Below, piece by piece: positions 8,873-19,282 of a stretch of 64,000 bases of DNA. Below the pieces are notes generated by a model, which was given only the letters and a program-made list of their open reading frames with translations, was not told the DNA's origin and searched no databases. Both the position numbers and the translations under genes were made by a program. Position 1 is the first letter of the stretch. Each line of letters begins with the position of its first letter. The stretch covers positions 5,625,001-5,689,000 of the forward strand of contig JBBBDQ010000398.1 in NCBI GenBank assembly GCA_037127315.1, written 5' to 3'. The DNA is from Ascarosepion bandense (taxonomy: Eukaryota > Mollusca > Cephalopoda > Sepiida > Sepiidae).

Positions 8873-9700
8873 GCAAGGCATTACTGCTACTATTGCGCAG
8901 GTGGTTATATGAGTGGAGAAAGGAAGAGGAACAATGTACAGTGAGTGTGGGAGAAAGGATAAGAGAAAAATGGCTTCAATATTGTAGCTATCTGGGAAGG
9001 CAGTTCTGCAGTTGGAAAATACGATAAAAGAAACTGAGAGAGTAGAAGTAGCGGTTAAATTTTACTCTTTTAACTGTAAAATAGAGGAACCTGCTTGCCA
9101 GTCTAGTAGCTGAGGGGGCATCAGGGAGATAATTTTGTAAGTGCAGAAGCCGTGGAAATATTTGTAGAAAAGACAGAGGGAAGCCAAATACCGTCGGTGA
9201 GAAAGTGACTAAAAGCGAGCTGCCAAATTGGGATTGACTACATTGCAGACCCTCCTTTGGATTCTGACGACCAGATATGGCAGCAGTATTCAATGAACGG
9301 ACAAATGATATATTTGTTTATGTGTAAGATGGATTCTGACGAGAAATTTTCTGGCCCGACACAGTGACCCGACCATCCTAGCAGTAGATGTTGTTATTGA
9401 TTTGATACTGTCGTTCCACTTAAGGTCGTCTGAGAGAGTGAGGCAGAGAGTCGCAGTGTATTGGTTTCTGGAAGACTAGCGTGACCATACTGACGGAAGT
9501 TAGAAGATTTTGTCTATGGTAGTTACAGGAGAGTAGCTTCGTTTTGGCTGCATTAAAATTAAGGAGCTATTTCTTACCCCATGTTAACCACAGATTGGAG
9601 GTCCTTTACAAGAGTAGCAACGAGGCTTTTTTTGTCAGCCTATTTGGGAATGGTTTACATCAGGAAGATCATTGATGAAGATCAGGAAAAGCGTAAGAAC
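8873..9700 (-). pseudogene. LINE-D copy, minus strand, degenerate
   Basis: Starts (LINE 3' end) with the reverse complement of the LINE-D tail, TTACTGCTACTATTGCGCAG. Read on the minus strand it then gives weak matches to the C-terminal domain (LASRFLYFTVKRVKFNRYFYS, ASATRLA), with many frame breaks. Further upstream it matches the 24.1-kb copy (CGCAGTGTATTGG...AGACTAGCG), so about 800 bp of LINE survives. Bases 9701-10570 are AT-rich without recognisable features. Confidence 0.65.
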
Positions 9701-10574
9701 TAGCATAGAGCCTTCAGCCATACCCTCGTTCGTGTGATTAAGTTCATCTATAAAAATGATTATTCTTGTGACGAGAAACATCACGTAAGTGATTTTATTT
9801 TCATTCTGTCATCAGCGATATCATTACACAAGTATAAGATTATTTATAGTTGACCTAAAAGGAAAAAAATAGCCAATGAAAAAAAGTTATGAAGGAACGC
9901 GTTATTAGTGACCAAAAAAAAAAATGTTTTCGGAAATAAACATAGAATTTAGGATTTTGAATAGGAAAATTAATAAAGAAGCTTAGTCATATTTTCACCG
10001 AAATTAAAAAGATGAAAATATTATTTACATCCTCATTGATAAAATTATGGCTTTTATTTTATAAAGATATATTGAATATTTTAATAGAATGAAAGTCGTA
10101 ACTTAATTACAATAATTAAATAAATGCTATTTTTATAAAGATTATTTTAGCGATAACGGTCTAATATCATTGATAATAAAGTAATATTTTAATTAACTAG
10201 TTTAGTAATATTTTAATTAACTAGTTTAGTAAAGTATTGCTTATTTCGGCAATGGTGATGCGTCTAGTTAAGTGTATTGAAAAACTTTGGAAATATCGAG
10301 AAAATTAATGCTGTATAAAATAAACGAATTTACATAACGTCAGCTTCTATTTATTAATAAAGCTACGTTCGCGATATCTTGACTATTCTTTGACTCACAC
10401 AACCAATCATCTCTGTATCAATTTATTCCTATTCATTATTTATTTATCTATCTATCTCTCAACAGGCTTGTGGCTGATTGGTTAAATACGATCCCAGGGG
10501 ACGGTTATTTTATATGAAAAACCATACCCCGAATTGATTTGACCCTCGTGAGAGAAATTGGGTTGACGGAAAGG

Positions 10575-11322
10575 TTCAGAAGCAGTCGATGATTGTCTTT
10601 GCACGAAGCTACAGGGTATCGGAAACTAGGTTGTGTTCAAACTGCTGATCAAAACAGGTTATTCGTACTTTCCTGTCATATACAATTCAACAATATCTGG
10701 TCAGGCGCCTCTGTTATTCATCTCAGAGTTCTCGACAGGCGCCAAAGGAAAATCTATAATGTGATAGGTCCCGACCTGGCAGCTCTACACAGCCACTTTC
10801 TCATCGGCGGTATGTGGCTTCCCTCTGTCTCTTCTACAAATATTTTCATGGCTTCTGCCCCGACGAACTTAGAACACTGGTGCGCCCTCTTTAAGAATTT
10901 ACTCGTGCAACTAGACTGGCAACAAGGTCCCATCCATTTACAGTTAAATCAACCAAATGCACCCGACAATTCTACTCCAGCATCTTCTTTTCTCGTATTT
11001 CTCCCCCGTGGAACTCCCTTCCGTATACTTGCTTTCTTGACAGCTATAACCTCCAGGAATTTAAATGCAATGTCAATTCCAATCTCTTATCCCCTTGACT
11101 CCCGTTCTTTTTACATTTCTCCGTATATCTTGTTCTTTTCTTTTGTCTCTAACTTAGCACCTGAGTACCTGTCCTTCTCTTGCCCTTTCTCTGATACCTC
11201 CTGTAACTGGCTATCCATTCTCTTCGCTCTCCTCCTGCCTAAGCTGTTACTCTCTTATATCGCTCCCTGTGCATCAGTGGCAGTACCGCCTTGCTTGGGG
11301 TGAAACGATTAATAAAAAGGAG
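10575..11322 (+). pseudogene. LINE-D 3' end
   Basis: Begins with FARSYRVSETRL-type sequence, and its frames carry SGASVIHLRVLDRRQRKIYN VIGPDLAAL, then PSVSSTNIFMASAP in a shifted frame, then the RGTPFRI/RLWNSLP region and the NLNAMS stretch. The 3' UTR and tail (GCATCAGTGGCAGTACCGCC, TTGCTTGGGGTGAAACG) end at 11322. It is frame-shifted at least twice. Confidence 0.75.
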
Positions 11323-11844
11323 TAACCAAATCCGTCCAGCATAGTTTCAATCTAAACTACAGATGTTGATTCCGAGCTGCTGTCTGCCATAGGGATCAGA
11401 TAGTTGCCTTAACAGAAAAAAGAAGGTAGCGTTCTGTTATTTATCAATCTGTCTATTCGCGGTGTGTTTAAGTGTCTAGAAATTAAGCAAACCGTTGACC
11501 CAAATACTGTTTAATGGATCGATTCAAGTCTTGTGAACCCATTGAGGAAGTCTCAAATTCTGGTAAGCCAGTGTATCTCACTAACCTTGCTCAACTGCAA
11601 ATCACGATTTCTCTCCCAGAAATTGTAAGACCGGCTGATCACAGTTAGAATACAACCACTGGTTGTCTCTGTGGGTGATGTAACACAAATGTGGCTAAGT
11701 AGTTTTCTGTAAAATACGTTACAGTGCTAACCGAAGCAGCTACAATATTCAAATACAGTTGTATTAGGTACATTTATAATATAACACCATACTATTTTGT
11801 TCATTATACCTAAACTTAGGTGGCAGCTAATCATTGCAGCCTAC

Positions 11845-12362
11845 ACAAAGGATTGTTTTCCTCACGCATAACAATGCAATGCCGCATACGGCAAAAATCA
11901 CACGAGAAAATAAACTGGGGATTGTGTTCTGTCCTACTTACTCAATATTCACCTGACCTTGTACTAATTATTTATTACTAGCATTATAGGCCGGCTTTGC
12001 TCGGGTGTAATGAAAGCTTTAAAACTGATCCATGGTCCTGGAGCTCAGACTCTTTGGACGTTGGCACGAAAGACTAAAATGCAATACTTTTTTCCAGTTA
12101 AAGCAAAACCGTAGACTGAAAGAAAAATGAAAGGATGTAAGTCAAATTTTGATTTCCTGGTATCCATATCAAATAAGTTTTTTCGTCGTAAACTGAATTT
12201 TGAAGGTTAAATAAGTCCTCTGAGTAAATAGTATCATGGCTGAGACTAAGAACTACAATTACACCTACTTAGAGCCAAACCCGAAGCAAAAATTAGAATA
12301 AAAGGGCTGAAAAAATACAGACATACAGGCAGATAAACAGACACACACACACACACATCTTG

Positions 12363-12421
<59 letters not shown>

Positions 12422-12880
12422 TCTGCACTATTTTAAAAACTGCAACCTTGAAACTTCTGAATATCGTTTCTTATATCTTTGTCTACGAGTGTATCAAATT
12501 TCATAAAAAGCGACCACTCCTTGTATAACCCGATTTTTTCAATTATCGATTTTCGATATTTTTCGAGAGTACCTCGGCACAAAACCTAGCTAAGAACACT
12601 CGCAGACGCTTATAGTACAACTGTTTAAATTTTCAAGAAAATTGGTTCAGCAGTTGCGGAGTCTATAGGTAACGGACACACACTCACACACACACACACA
12701 CACACACACACAAGCATACACATATACACACACAAACATACACATACGCACACACAAAGTTTCATTTATAAATAAGTTTAGCTTTTTCGAACTGCTATAA
12801 AACAGTTTAAGGAAGAAATCTTTCTGCAATCTCAACCAGTTGTGTATTTTCATCCTGTCCTACGAATTATTTTTTTCTTA
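11845..12880 (+). pseudogene. Mariner-family transposase fragment interrupted by a Helitron
   Basis: Bases 11845-11977 read VFLTHNNAMPHTAKITRE and, after a gap, PCTNYLL. They match the second catalytic block (usually HDNARPHTA, here with the Asp changed to Asn) and the LAPTDYHL block of Tc1/mariner transposases. The Helitron then occupies 11978-12782. After it the sequence resumes as FRTAIKQFKEEIFLQS, consistent with the residues after the third catalytic Asp. The N-terminal DNA-binding part is not visible. The catalytic change and frame breaks make it dead. The continuation after the Helitron is the weaker part of the call. Confidence 0.5.
11978..12782 (-). mobile_element. Non-autonomous Helitron
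   Basis: On the minus strand it runs from the TC-type end at 12782 (here GC instead of GA on the plus strand) to CTAG at 11978, between host A and T. Next to the CTAG end a GC-rich hairpin (ACCCGAGCAA...GCCGGCC) sits about 9 bases before the terminus, as in Helitron 3' ends. The interior has (TA)n at 12366-12414 and (CA)n at 12674-12732, and the conserved block GAAAATTGGTTCAGCAGTTG. It has no Rep/helicase coding. Sisters lie at 15.7, 19.2, 25.2 and 44.4 kb. Confidence 0.75.
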
Positions 12881-13268
12881 TTATTATGACTTAATGTAAG
12901 ATACGAAATAGTAGGTGCATCTATATATATCTTGCCTTCATTTTAGGCGGCATATCGATATAAATATTTTGCCGTTATTTTTTACGACACGGGCTCTCTC
13001 ATAATTGAATAAAATGTAACTTCACCTTTTGAAGAATAAAATTAATATGCACAAACTGAAATTATTTATGATTCAATCTGATATATACAATGGTGACCAT
13101 GCCCACCATAGTTTTTTAATATAGAATACAGCGCAGTACGTAACGGTTCAATGAAACAAGTCAGACACCTACTGAATCTGACTATATCGTCAATACTCTG
13201 AAAAATATGGTCGTCTTTATACACATCGCATTGAAATTTTTGAGCCTTCTGATTGGTTAGCCCTTTTA

Positions 13269-13547
13269 TTGGTGAACTATCAAATGAGTCAGCTCATGGC
13301 TGACTCACTAGTATACAAGGTTACCCAAAAACCCCAACATACAAGAGGGACTAAAATTTCTCAACAAGAAATAAGCCCTTATGAAACAAAAAATACCGAG
13401 AACCTCACAATGTGCAATAGTGTGCTCGACATTAATTTGAGAAAAGTAAAGACATTTTGTTTAATCGTCTTAGACAGAAATGTCAATATTTCCGCGAAAT
13501 GTTTTCAGAGAAAACCACCCCACAAATATCTTGGATATATGCCATAA
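13269..13547 (+). other. Unrecognised 92-codon open frame
   Basis: An ATG-started frame, MVNYQMSQLMADSLVYKV..., rich in Lys, Thr and Gln, matching no family I know. No splice context or promoter is visible, and it is probably a chance frame. Bases 12881-14280 otherwise contain no recognisable repeat. Confidence 0.1.
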
Positions 13548-14756
13548 ATTTAGGAGGATGGACGAACTTTTACCATTCCACCATCATCGTTACTTGAGCT
13601 GGCAGAAGGGAAAAAAAAGAAAGAAAAGGAAAAGAGAAGAAAACTAAACATCGAATATGTCCATCCTTTCACTTAACGTTAGATTTCCATAAGTGGCATC
13701 TTAAAAGCTGCCGAAGTGATAGCCAAACAAAAGATCTTGGATTAAAACTTTCTGACATTCCATAACTGATAATCGTTTTCAAAGTACAAAAGTTCTTTTT
13801 ACGTAAGCGTTTGCTTTTCAAAATTGATTTCTATCTCTTTCGTTTGTCTCTGTATTCCTTTCGATAATTTTACCAAGATGTCTCTCAAAGTGTGGCAAAT
13901 CCTGATCAAGAAATTTCCAATCAGTTTTTGGCTAAAAACATTAATGGGAAAAAAAATTCACAGGGAAAAATATTCACACTAGATCCGCTTTTTTAGACTA
14001 GGAAGATAACCTACCCCAAAATTAAGATCAGTATCTTAGTAGGAAAAAATACGATAGAGAAACCTAAGTGATAGTTTCATTTGGAATAGGTAATAATTTT
14101 AAAAATATAAAAAATAATTTAAATTATTTTATATGTATATTTTTTAAATAAATATGATTTTCAATTTGTAGTAATGAAATAAGTGAGTTTTTAATAAATT
14201 AAAATATTGGCTAAAAAATGAATGAAAAAATGTAAATAAAATTACCCTAAGGAGGTGAAAACACTAGAAAAAATATTTTCATTGACGAACTTAATCTCAT
14301 ATATATTATATATAAAAACATATATATGTTTTTTTTATATGTATGGCTATATATATATATAGATATATAAAGACATACATATGTTGTTGTTTTTTTAATA
14401 AACTGCTCTTACCCCTTCCATTTTTGGTGTTTGCGGTCTTCTGTTTCGATCACGTTGGTTTCTGTGTTTCTTATATCTTATGGCCTTCTTTTAGCCTCTT
14501 TAGACAACCTCCCCTGAAGATCCGTGAGGTGGGAATTTGGTGGGTTCGTTTGCTCTTTAGGTTAGCTATTTACTTTGTTTGCTCTACTTGTGTATTGAAC
14601 GCTTTTTTCTTTGTAGGTTACTAGACTCGGTTTTTTGTGTGGGTGGCTACGTACTTTGACTGATGTTCAGGTGCTTAGCTCGTTCTTTTTTTATTGCCAA
14701 CTTTTCCTTCCGCATATGTACTCGGAGGGTTTTTCGAAACGAGTATAGCGATAAGT

Positions 14757-14868
14757 TTATATATATATATATATATAGATATATATAGATATAGATAGAT
14801 AGATAGATAGATAAAAATATGTATGTATATATATATATATTTATATATATATATATATATATAGATAT

Positions 14869-14910
<42 letters not shown>
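14757..14910. repeat. Long (TA)n / (TAGA)n microsatellite
   Basis: TA runs interrupted by TAGATAGATAGA and TATTTATA. It runs directly into the first hammerhead of the next element. Confidence 0.95.
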
Positions 14911-14911
<1 letters not shown>

Positions 14912-14963
14912 CCACACTGATGAGCTGTGATACAGCAAAACAGGCTTGTATGTGGACGACTAA
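14911..14963 (+). ncRNA. Type I hammerhead ribozyme motif 1 of the dimer, G12 mutated
   Basis: Stem I CCACA (14912-14916) pairs with TGTGG (14951-14955), CTGATGA is at 14917-14923, and stem II GCTG-TGATA-CAGC is perfect. Stem III is ACAGGCTTGT, and the predicted cleavage is after GTA (14948-14950). The GAAA box reads AAAA at 14937-14940. G12 is the general base, so this copy should be inactive although its fold is the best in the window. Confidence 0.8.
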
Positions 14964-15210
14964 TATATTATCCTCTCATTACGATTGAGCTCTGTGGAGA
15001 AGAAAATTTTAAAAACAGTTTCCACTTCTGATATATGCGTGACTCTTCAGAAATGAATTGAGTTTTTTCGGTGACTGCCGTGTGTATACACTGCTTATAT
15101 ACAACACGTTAAAATTTCCATTCTCTGGTTCCATGCGTCGATGGCTTAGGGAGTAGCGACTCCGACTAACACCAAATCAGCCGATTTTCGATCCCGGCCA
15201 GAAGCAAGTG

Positions 15211-15269
15211 GATGCGTCTAGCCACACTGATGAGCTGTGATACAACGAAACAGGCTTGTATGTGGATGA

Positions 15270-15272
<3 letters not shown>
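15211..15272 (+). ncRNA. Type I hammerhead ribozyme motif 2 of the dimer, intact core
   Basis: CTGATGA 15227-15233 and GAAA 15247-15250 are intact. Stem II GCTG-TGATA-CAAC has one C-A mismatch. Stem III ACAGGCTTGT (15250-15259) gives cleavage after A15260 (GTA). Stem I is CCACA/TGTGG, with an outer helix GTC (15216-15218) against GAC (15268-15270) across an internal loop TAG/AT. An internal loop in stem I facing the stem II loop is the arrangement that gives fast type I hammerheads their tertiary contact. All invariant residues are present. Confidence 0.8.

Positions 15273-15308
<36 letters not shown>
15271..15308. repeat. (TA)n microsatellite
   Basis: Directly follows hammerhead 2, repeating the ribozyme-then-(TA)n junction seen in other copies. 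Confidence 0.95.
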
Positions 15309-15312
<4 letters not shown>

Positions 15313-15414
15313 TAATACTTAGTCTTTGATCCTAATAGGGTTAGACCAGTAAACATTTGTATTAAAAGGTGTTCTATACAATTATATTGTAAAACTTTAA
15401 ATATTTTTCATTTT

Positions 15415-15700
15415 TGAACGAGTTATTTCGCTACCTTAGTTTCCATGATGAGTGGTTTCTTCAGGCAAGTTTTATTAACTGATTTTACCTTTTACCGTTT
15501 TTCTTTTTAAGAACGCTCTTTAAACGGTGTTTTATTTGAACGTTCACGTGGCAGAGAATTTATGAATGCGCATTTTATATATTCAAACGACTTATGACGT
15601 TTTCATCCATGTTTGTATGAACCTAATAGGTATTTCTCAGTGTGGATGCATTTTGTCATAATTTCTGTTCTTTCATTTAACAGTTCGTCTTTATTTGGGT
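15415..15700 (-). repeat. Left (inverted) terminal copy of the Penelope-like element
   Basis: On the minus strand it encodes YPNKDELLNERTEIMTKCIH followed by TEKYLLGSYKHG, the end of the Penelope protein, then a 3' UTR ending CTCGTTCAAAAATG. It is cut at 15701 by the Helitron fragment. Confidence 0.8.
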
Positions 15701-15701
15701 A

Positions 15702-16083
15702 CAAGCAGTATAGCCCGGCGTTGCTCAGGTGTAATGAAAGCTTTAAATCTAATCCATGGTCTTGAAGCTCAGACTCTTTGGACATTGGCACCAAAGACTA
15801 AAATGCAGTAGTTGTTTCCAGTTAAAGCGAAACCGTAGACTGAAAGAAAAATGAATGGATGTAAGTCAAATTTTGATTTCCTGGTATAAAATAGGTTTTT
15901 TGTCGTAAACTCAATTTTGAAGGCTCAATAAGTCCCCTGAGTAAATGGTATTATGGCTGAGACTAATAACTATAATTATACCTATTTAGAGCCAAACCCG
16001 AAGTAAAAACTAAAATAAAAGGGCTGAAAAATTTACAGACATACAGGCAGATAAAAAGACACACACACAAACATCTTGTCTTT

Positions 16084-16115
<32 letters not shown>

Positions 16116-16270
16116 TTATAGATTATCTGCATTATTGTAAGAACTGCAACCTTGAAACTTCTGTATATTTTCTCATGTCTATGAGTGTATCAAATTTGAT
16201 TAAAATCGTATCACTCCTTCTATAACCCGATTTTTTCGATTATCGATTTTCGATATTTATCGGGGGTACC
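15702..16270 (-). mobile_element. Helitron fragment lacking its 5' end
   Basis: Begins CAAGCAGTATAGCCCGGCG (the CTAG terminus changed to CAAG), then the hairpin CCCGGCGTTGCTCAGG and the shared body (GTAATGAAAGCTTTAAATC, TTTTCGATTATCGATTTTCG). It stops at GGGGTACCTC, where the full element would continue for another 150-200 bases to its TC end. It sits exactly between the Penelope left terminus and the reverse-transcriptase remnant. Confidence 0.7.
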
Positions 16271-16274
16271 TCTA

Positions 16275-17640
16275 TATGATTTATGATTTAAAAAAATTTT
16301 ACCCATCAATATCTGAGAAAGGTTTGCTGGAAGCATTTAATTTTGCTAAAATGTACATAAAATACCATCAGAGCATATTGACTTAATATTACATTGCCGA
16401 AAACCTTTACTTTTCCACAAAGGTATAGCAGCAATCAAGAAATCCAACAACGGAGCATTCGATGTACCACAAAGATCGTATGATGGAGCAGAAATCTCAG
16501 AATTGATGGGAATATAACTTTTAAAGAAAATAAACGAAATAATCCATATTAACAACCACGGATTATATAGAGACGACGGATTATTACTAACAGCAGACAA
16601 CAAAAGAATGAATGACAAAATAAAGAAACAGCTGTTTAAATTATTCAAAGAACTTGGCTTTGAGATTACAGTGGACACAAATAATAAAGTTGTACAATAT
16701 TTCGATGTAGAACTTAATTTACAAACTGGAAATGTCTCGCCATACATGAAAACAAACACTAAGTTATCATACATATATACAAAGTCCAATCATCCAAATA
16801 ATATAATTAAACACATTTACAAACGCATAGAACACAGACTATCTAATAATTCGTCAAACACATCAATATTTAATGAAAAGTAAAATATATATGAGGATGC
16901 ACTAAAAACTTCTGGCCATAAAAACATTTTGCAATATAATTCTCAACCAAACAGACGAATCAAAAACAATAGAAAACGAAACATTATCTGGTTCAACCCA
17001 CCATTTAATTTAGAAGTAAAGAACAAAATAGAATGTATATTTTTAAATTTATAGATAAGCGCTTTCCAAAAGAATCAGAATTTTAAAAACGTTTTCAACA
17101 GAAACACAATCAAACTAAGTTGCAATAATTGCAATAATAATTTAGATAGTTTCATTAAAAAAACAAAACGCCAAAAACTTAAATAACATCGTACATAACA
17201 AAAACACCAACAAAGAATGTAACTGTAGGGACAAAAATAAATGTCCACGGCAAGGTCTCTGCAACACACGAAAAAACTTTATAAGCCAGAGGTACATGAT
17301 CCAGATGACCCAAACAAAATATATTTGGGCTCAACAAAAAACAGTTTTAAGACTAGGTGTTTCAACCACAGATCTACATTTAAAAAAGAAAAATTAAAAA
17401 CAAATGCAAAATTGGCTAATCATGTCTGGAAATTGAAATCATAACGTGAAGCATTGTAAAAACAGCCAAGCGTTACAATGGTGGACAAATATGTTGACTG
17501 TGCCAAGAAGAAAAATTAGAAATTATGACATACCCAAATAAAGACGAACTGTTAAATGAAAGAACAGAAATTATGACAAAATGCATCCACACTAGAAATA
17601 CCTATTAGGTTCATACAAACATGGATGAAAACGTCATAAT
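16275..17640 (+). pseudogene. Penelope-like reverse transcriptase plus GIY-YIG endonuclease remnant
   Basis: Starts in the middle of the reverse transcriptase with LYDLYDLKKFYPSIS, then GTSNAPSYDGAEISELMG and the catalytic YRDDG box (16566-16580). The thumb region follows (DKIKKQLFKLFKELGFEITV, YFDVELNLQTG, SNHPNNIIKHIYKRIEHRLS) and RRNIIWFNPPFN. The nuclease domain follows: IYLGSTKNSFKTRCFNHRS at about 17318-17375, the YIG half of GIY-YIG, then CQEEKLEIMTYPNKDELL. Several stops and frameshifts break it. Enzymes of this family reverse-transcribe their own RNA at nicks made by the GIY-YIG domain. Confidence 0.8.
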
Positions 17641-17823
17641 TCGTTTGAATTTAAACAATGCGCATTCAAAACTTCTCTGCCACGTGAACGTTTAAATAAA
17701 ACAGCGTTACAGGAGCGTTCTTAAAAAGAAAAACGGTAAAAGGTAAAATCAGTTATTAAAAGTCGCCTGAAGACACCACTCATGATGGAAACCAAGGTAG
17801 CGAAATAACTCGTTTAAAAATGA

Positions 17824-17824
17824 T

Positions 17825-17857
<33 letters not shown>

Positions 17858-18006
17858 GAGATTATCCACTTCATTTTTACGGGTCTGCCACTCTCTACTT
17901 TGTCTGTCTGCCTGTCTCTCTCTATTTTTCTCTCTCTCTCTTTCTCTCTATCTTTCACTCTCTCTCTCTCTCTTTCTCTTTCTCTCTCTCTCTCTATATA
18001 TATATA
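17824..18006. repeat. (TA)n, (CT)n and (TA)n microsatellites
   Basis: TA 17824-17852, a CT-rich tract 17905-17992, and a short TA run to 18006. The frames across it translate to YIYIYI or SLSLSL and are not genes. Confidence 0.95.
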
Positions 18007-18256
18007 AATGGGAATTAATGCAATAAGCACTAGTTGGAATTTTTATTAGAAAATAAAAAGTTAACGATACAGATATCTCTCGCTAGAGATCAATACCATT
18101 GGTTTATCCAAATGTTTAAGTCTCTTTGTTTAATTAGAACACTTGTATCTAGGAAAATTATCATTTTTTCCGGAAAAATTATTAAGAGACTCATTTGATA
18201 AAAATGAAGTATTTTAGAATTCTAACTTCTTTTTGGTGAACTTCTAGGACCCTCTA

Positions 18257-18548
18257 CTTGAGGATGTGCTTTGTGGAGCAGTGAACATAGGTTAGTAACG
18301 AGAAATCAGAGAGCCGAGTTCGAATTCCAGTTAAATTCGTTGCATTCACTTCCGAGCAAATACCCTTGAAAAAGTTTTAATCTGTCGCTTCCCTCCAGCA
18401 CTGGGTTAAATAACATGACAGATTGGATTCTATAGACTTGGTTGGCAACCAGTTTACCGCGGAAAGTAATGGCAACCTACTGCGGGAGACTCTTCAGCCC
18501 AGCCAGTCATGATGGCACTAGCCGTGTATCACATATGACACTTTAATG
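18257..18548 (+). mobile_element. SINE-C copy (tRNA-derived SINE)
   Basis: Head GATGTGCTTTGTGGAGCAGTG and B-box-like GAGTTCGAATTCC. The body follows (GCATTCACTTCCGAGCAAAT, GGTTGGCAACCAG, AATGGCAACCTACTGCGGG), with tail CGTGTATCACATATG. About 290 bp, as in the other full copies. tRNA-derived SINEs of this general kind are known from octopus. It depends on a partner LINE that I cannot identify here. Confidence 0.8.
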
Positions 18549-18564
18549 ACTGGTTAGAGACCCT

Positions 18565-19203
18565 AATCCATAAGTATCTCACATCACACGGCCTTCTATC
18601 CGATAAGCCATATGCCTTTTGTTTCTCTCGGTAAACTGCGGAAAGATTAAAGCGAGCTTTAGAATGGAGAAACTCAGGATATTGCTTTGAACATTTGGAA
18701 AGCATTCGGTGGGAATGACAAACCGATTTTCTTCACAAGTTGAAAATTTATGGTGACGCTGGACAAATTTTTGAATTGAATCTTTTATCAAATTGTGAAA
18801 TGAACGTTATTTTGAATAGCCACTCTTCCAGAACTTTTTGTACTAAGGCAGGTGTCCACCGGGTATCTATCCTTCGTTCTGCTTGGTATTTATGCTGATG
18901 ACACAAATATTTCACGTGTCTTGATAGTAAGTCTGATCAGTTCGATAAGGTCAAATTGGCGGCTGATATCAATAATGATATCATGTCTGTTGTTTACTGT
19001 GGCAAATAATGGCTTATTACGATAGAAAAACAAAACTGCTCTCTATTATTAATCTGAGGAACCATTTTCTGACTTCCATAAGCATGGAGGATGCTAATAT
19101 TCTCGAAGACATGAAGTGGAAATATTATATTGAATCTATTGCTGCTTCGAAAGTTTGCTCATACCGTCGTGCTAAACAAGTTTTCTCTCCAGAATATATC
19201 TAA
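18565..19203 (+). pseudogene. LINE-D reverse-transcriptase domain with YADD box
   Basis: Reads KYLTSHGLLSDKPYAFCFSR, then HKLKIYGDAGQIFELNLLS, then TKAGVHRVSILR. The catalytic YADD box lies at 18891-18902 (LVFYADDTN-type), followed by CLDSKSDQFDKVKLAADINN, SLLLINLRNHFL and DMKWKYYIESIAASKV, and it stops at QVFSPEYI. This is the palm and thumb of the same CR1/Jockey-like LINE whose C-terminus recurs through the window. Several stops break it. It ends at the Helitron inserted at 19204. Confidence 0.75.
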
Positions 19204-19229
19204 TCTAAACTTATTTATAAATGGAAATT

Positions 19230-19282
<53 letters not shown>

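Larger units (their letters stand above)
14911..15272 (+). mobile_element. Dimeric-hammerhead, tRNA-headed element (retrozyme-like)
   Basis: Layout: hammerhead 1 (14911-14963), about 175 bases of body (ACGATTGAG, CACTTCTGATATATGCGTGA, ACACGTTAAAATTTCC), a tRNA-like head, a linker, and hammerhead 2 (15211-15272). The head has A-box-like TGGCTTAGGGAGTAG at 15142-15155 and B-box-like TTTTCGATCCC at 15185-15195. Predicted cleavage falls after A14950 and A15260, which defines a 310-nt unit. Two hammerheads around a short non-coding unit is the architecture of retrozymes and of the schistosome Sm-alpha repeat. The body and head recur at 33.4 kb. No coding potential. Flanked on both sides by (TA)n. 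Confidence 0.75.
15415..17823 (+). mobile_element. Penelope-like element with inverted terminal copies
   Basis: The outer segments 15415-15700 and 17538-17823 are reverse complements of each other at roughly 90 percent by eye. Both contain the C-terminal coding stretch PNKDELLNERTEIMTKCIH and the terminal motif CGAAATAACTCG. Between them lie a reverse-transcriptase and a GIY-YIG nuclease remnant in plus orientation and a Helitron fragment. Inverted partial copies of the 3' end placed upstream are a known Penelope feature (pseudo-LTRs). The N-terminal half of the reverse transcriptase is missing, and the element is not functional. Ends abut (TA)n. Confidence 0.8.

Noticed and set aside
15415..15480. 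Hammerhead in the Penelope-like terminus (CTGAAGA...CGAAAT)
   Set aside because: The core strings fit CUGANGA and GAAA, but no stem II pairs across the 28 bases between them and stem III is not visible.
17820..18030. Frames with RERERER or SLSLSL repeats
   Set aside because: Translation of (CT)n and (TA)n microsatellites on both strands.
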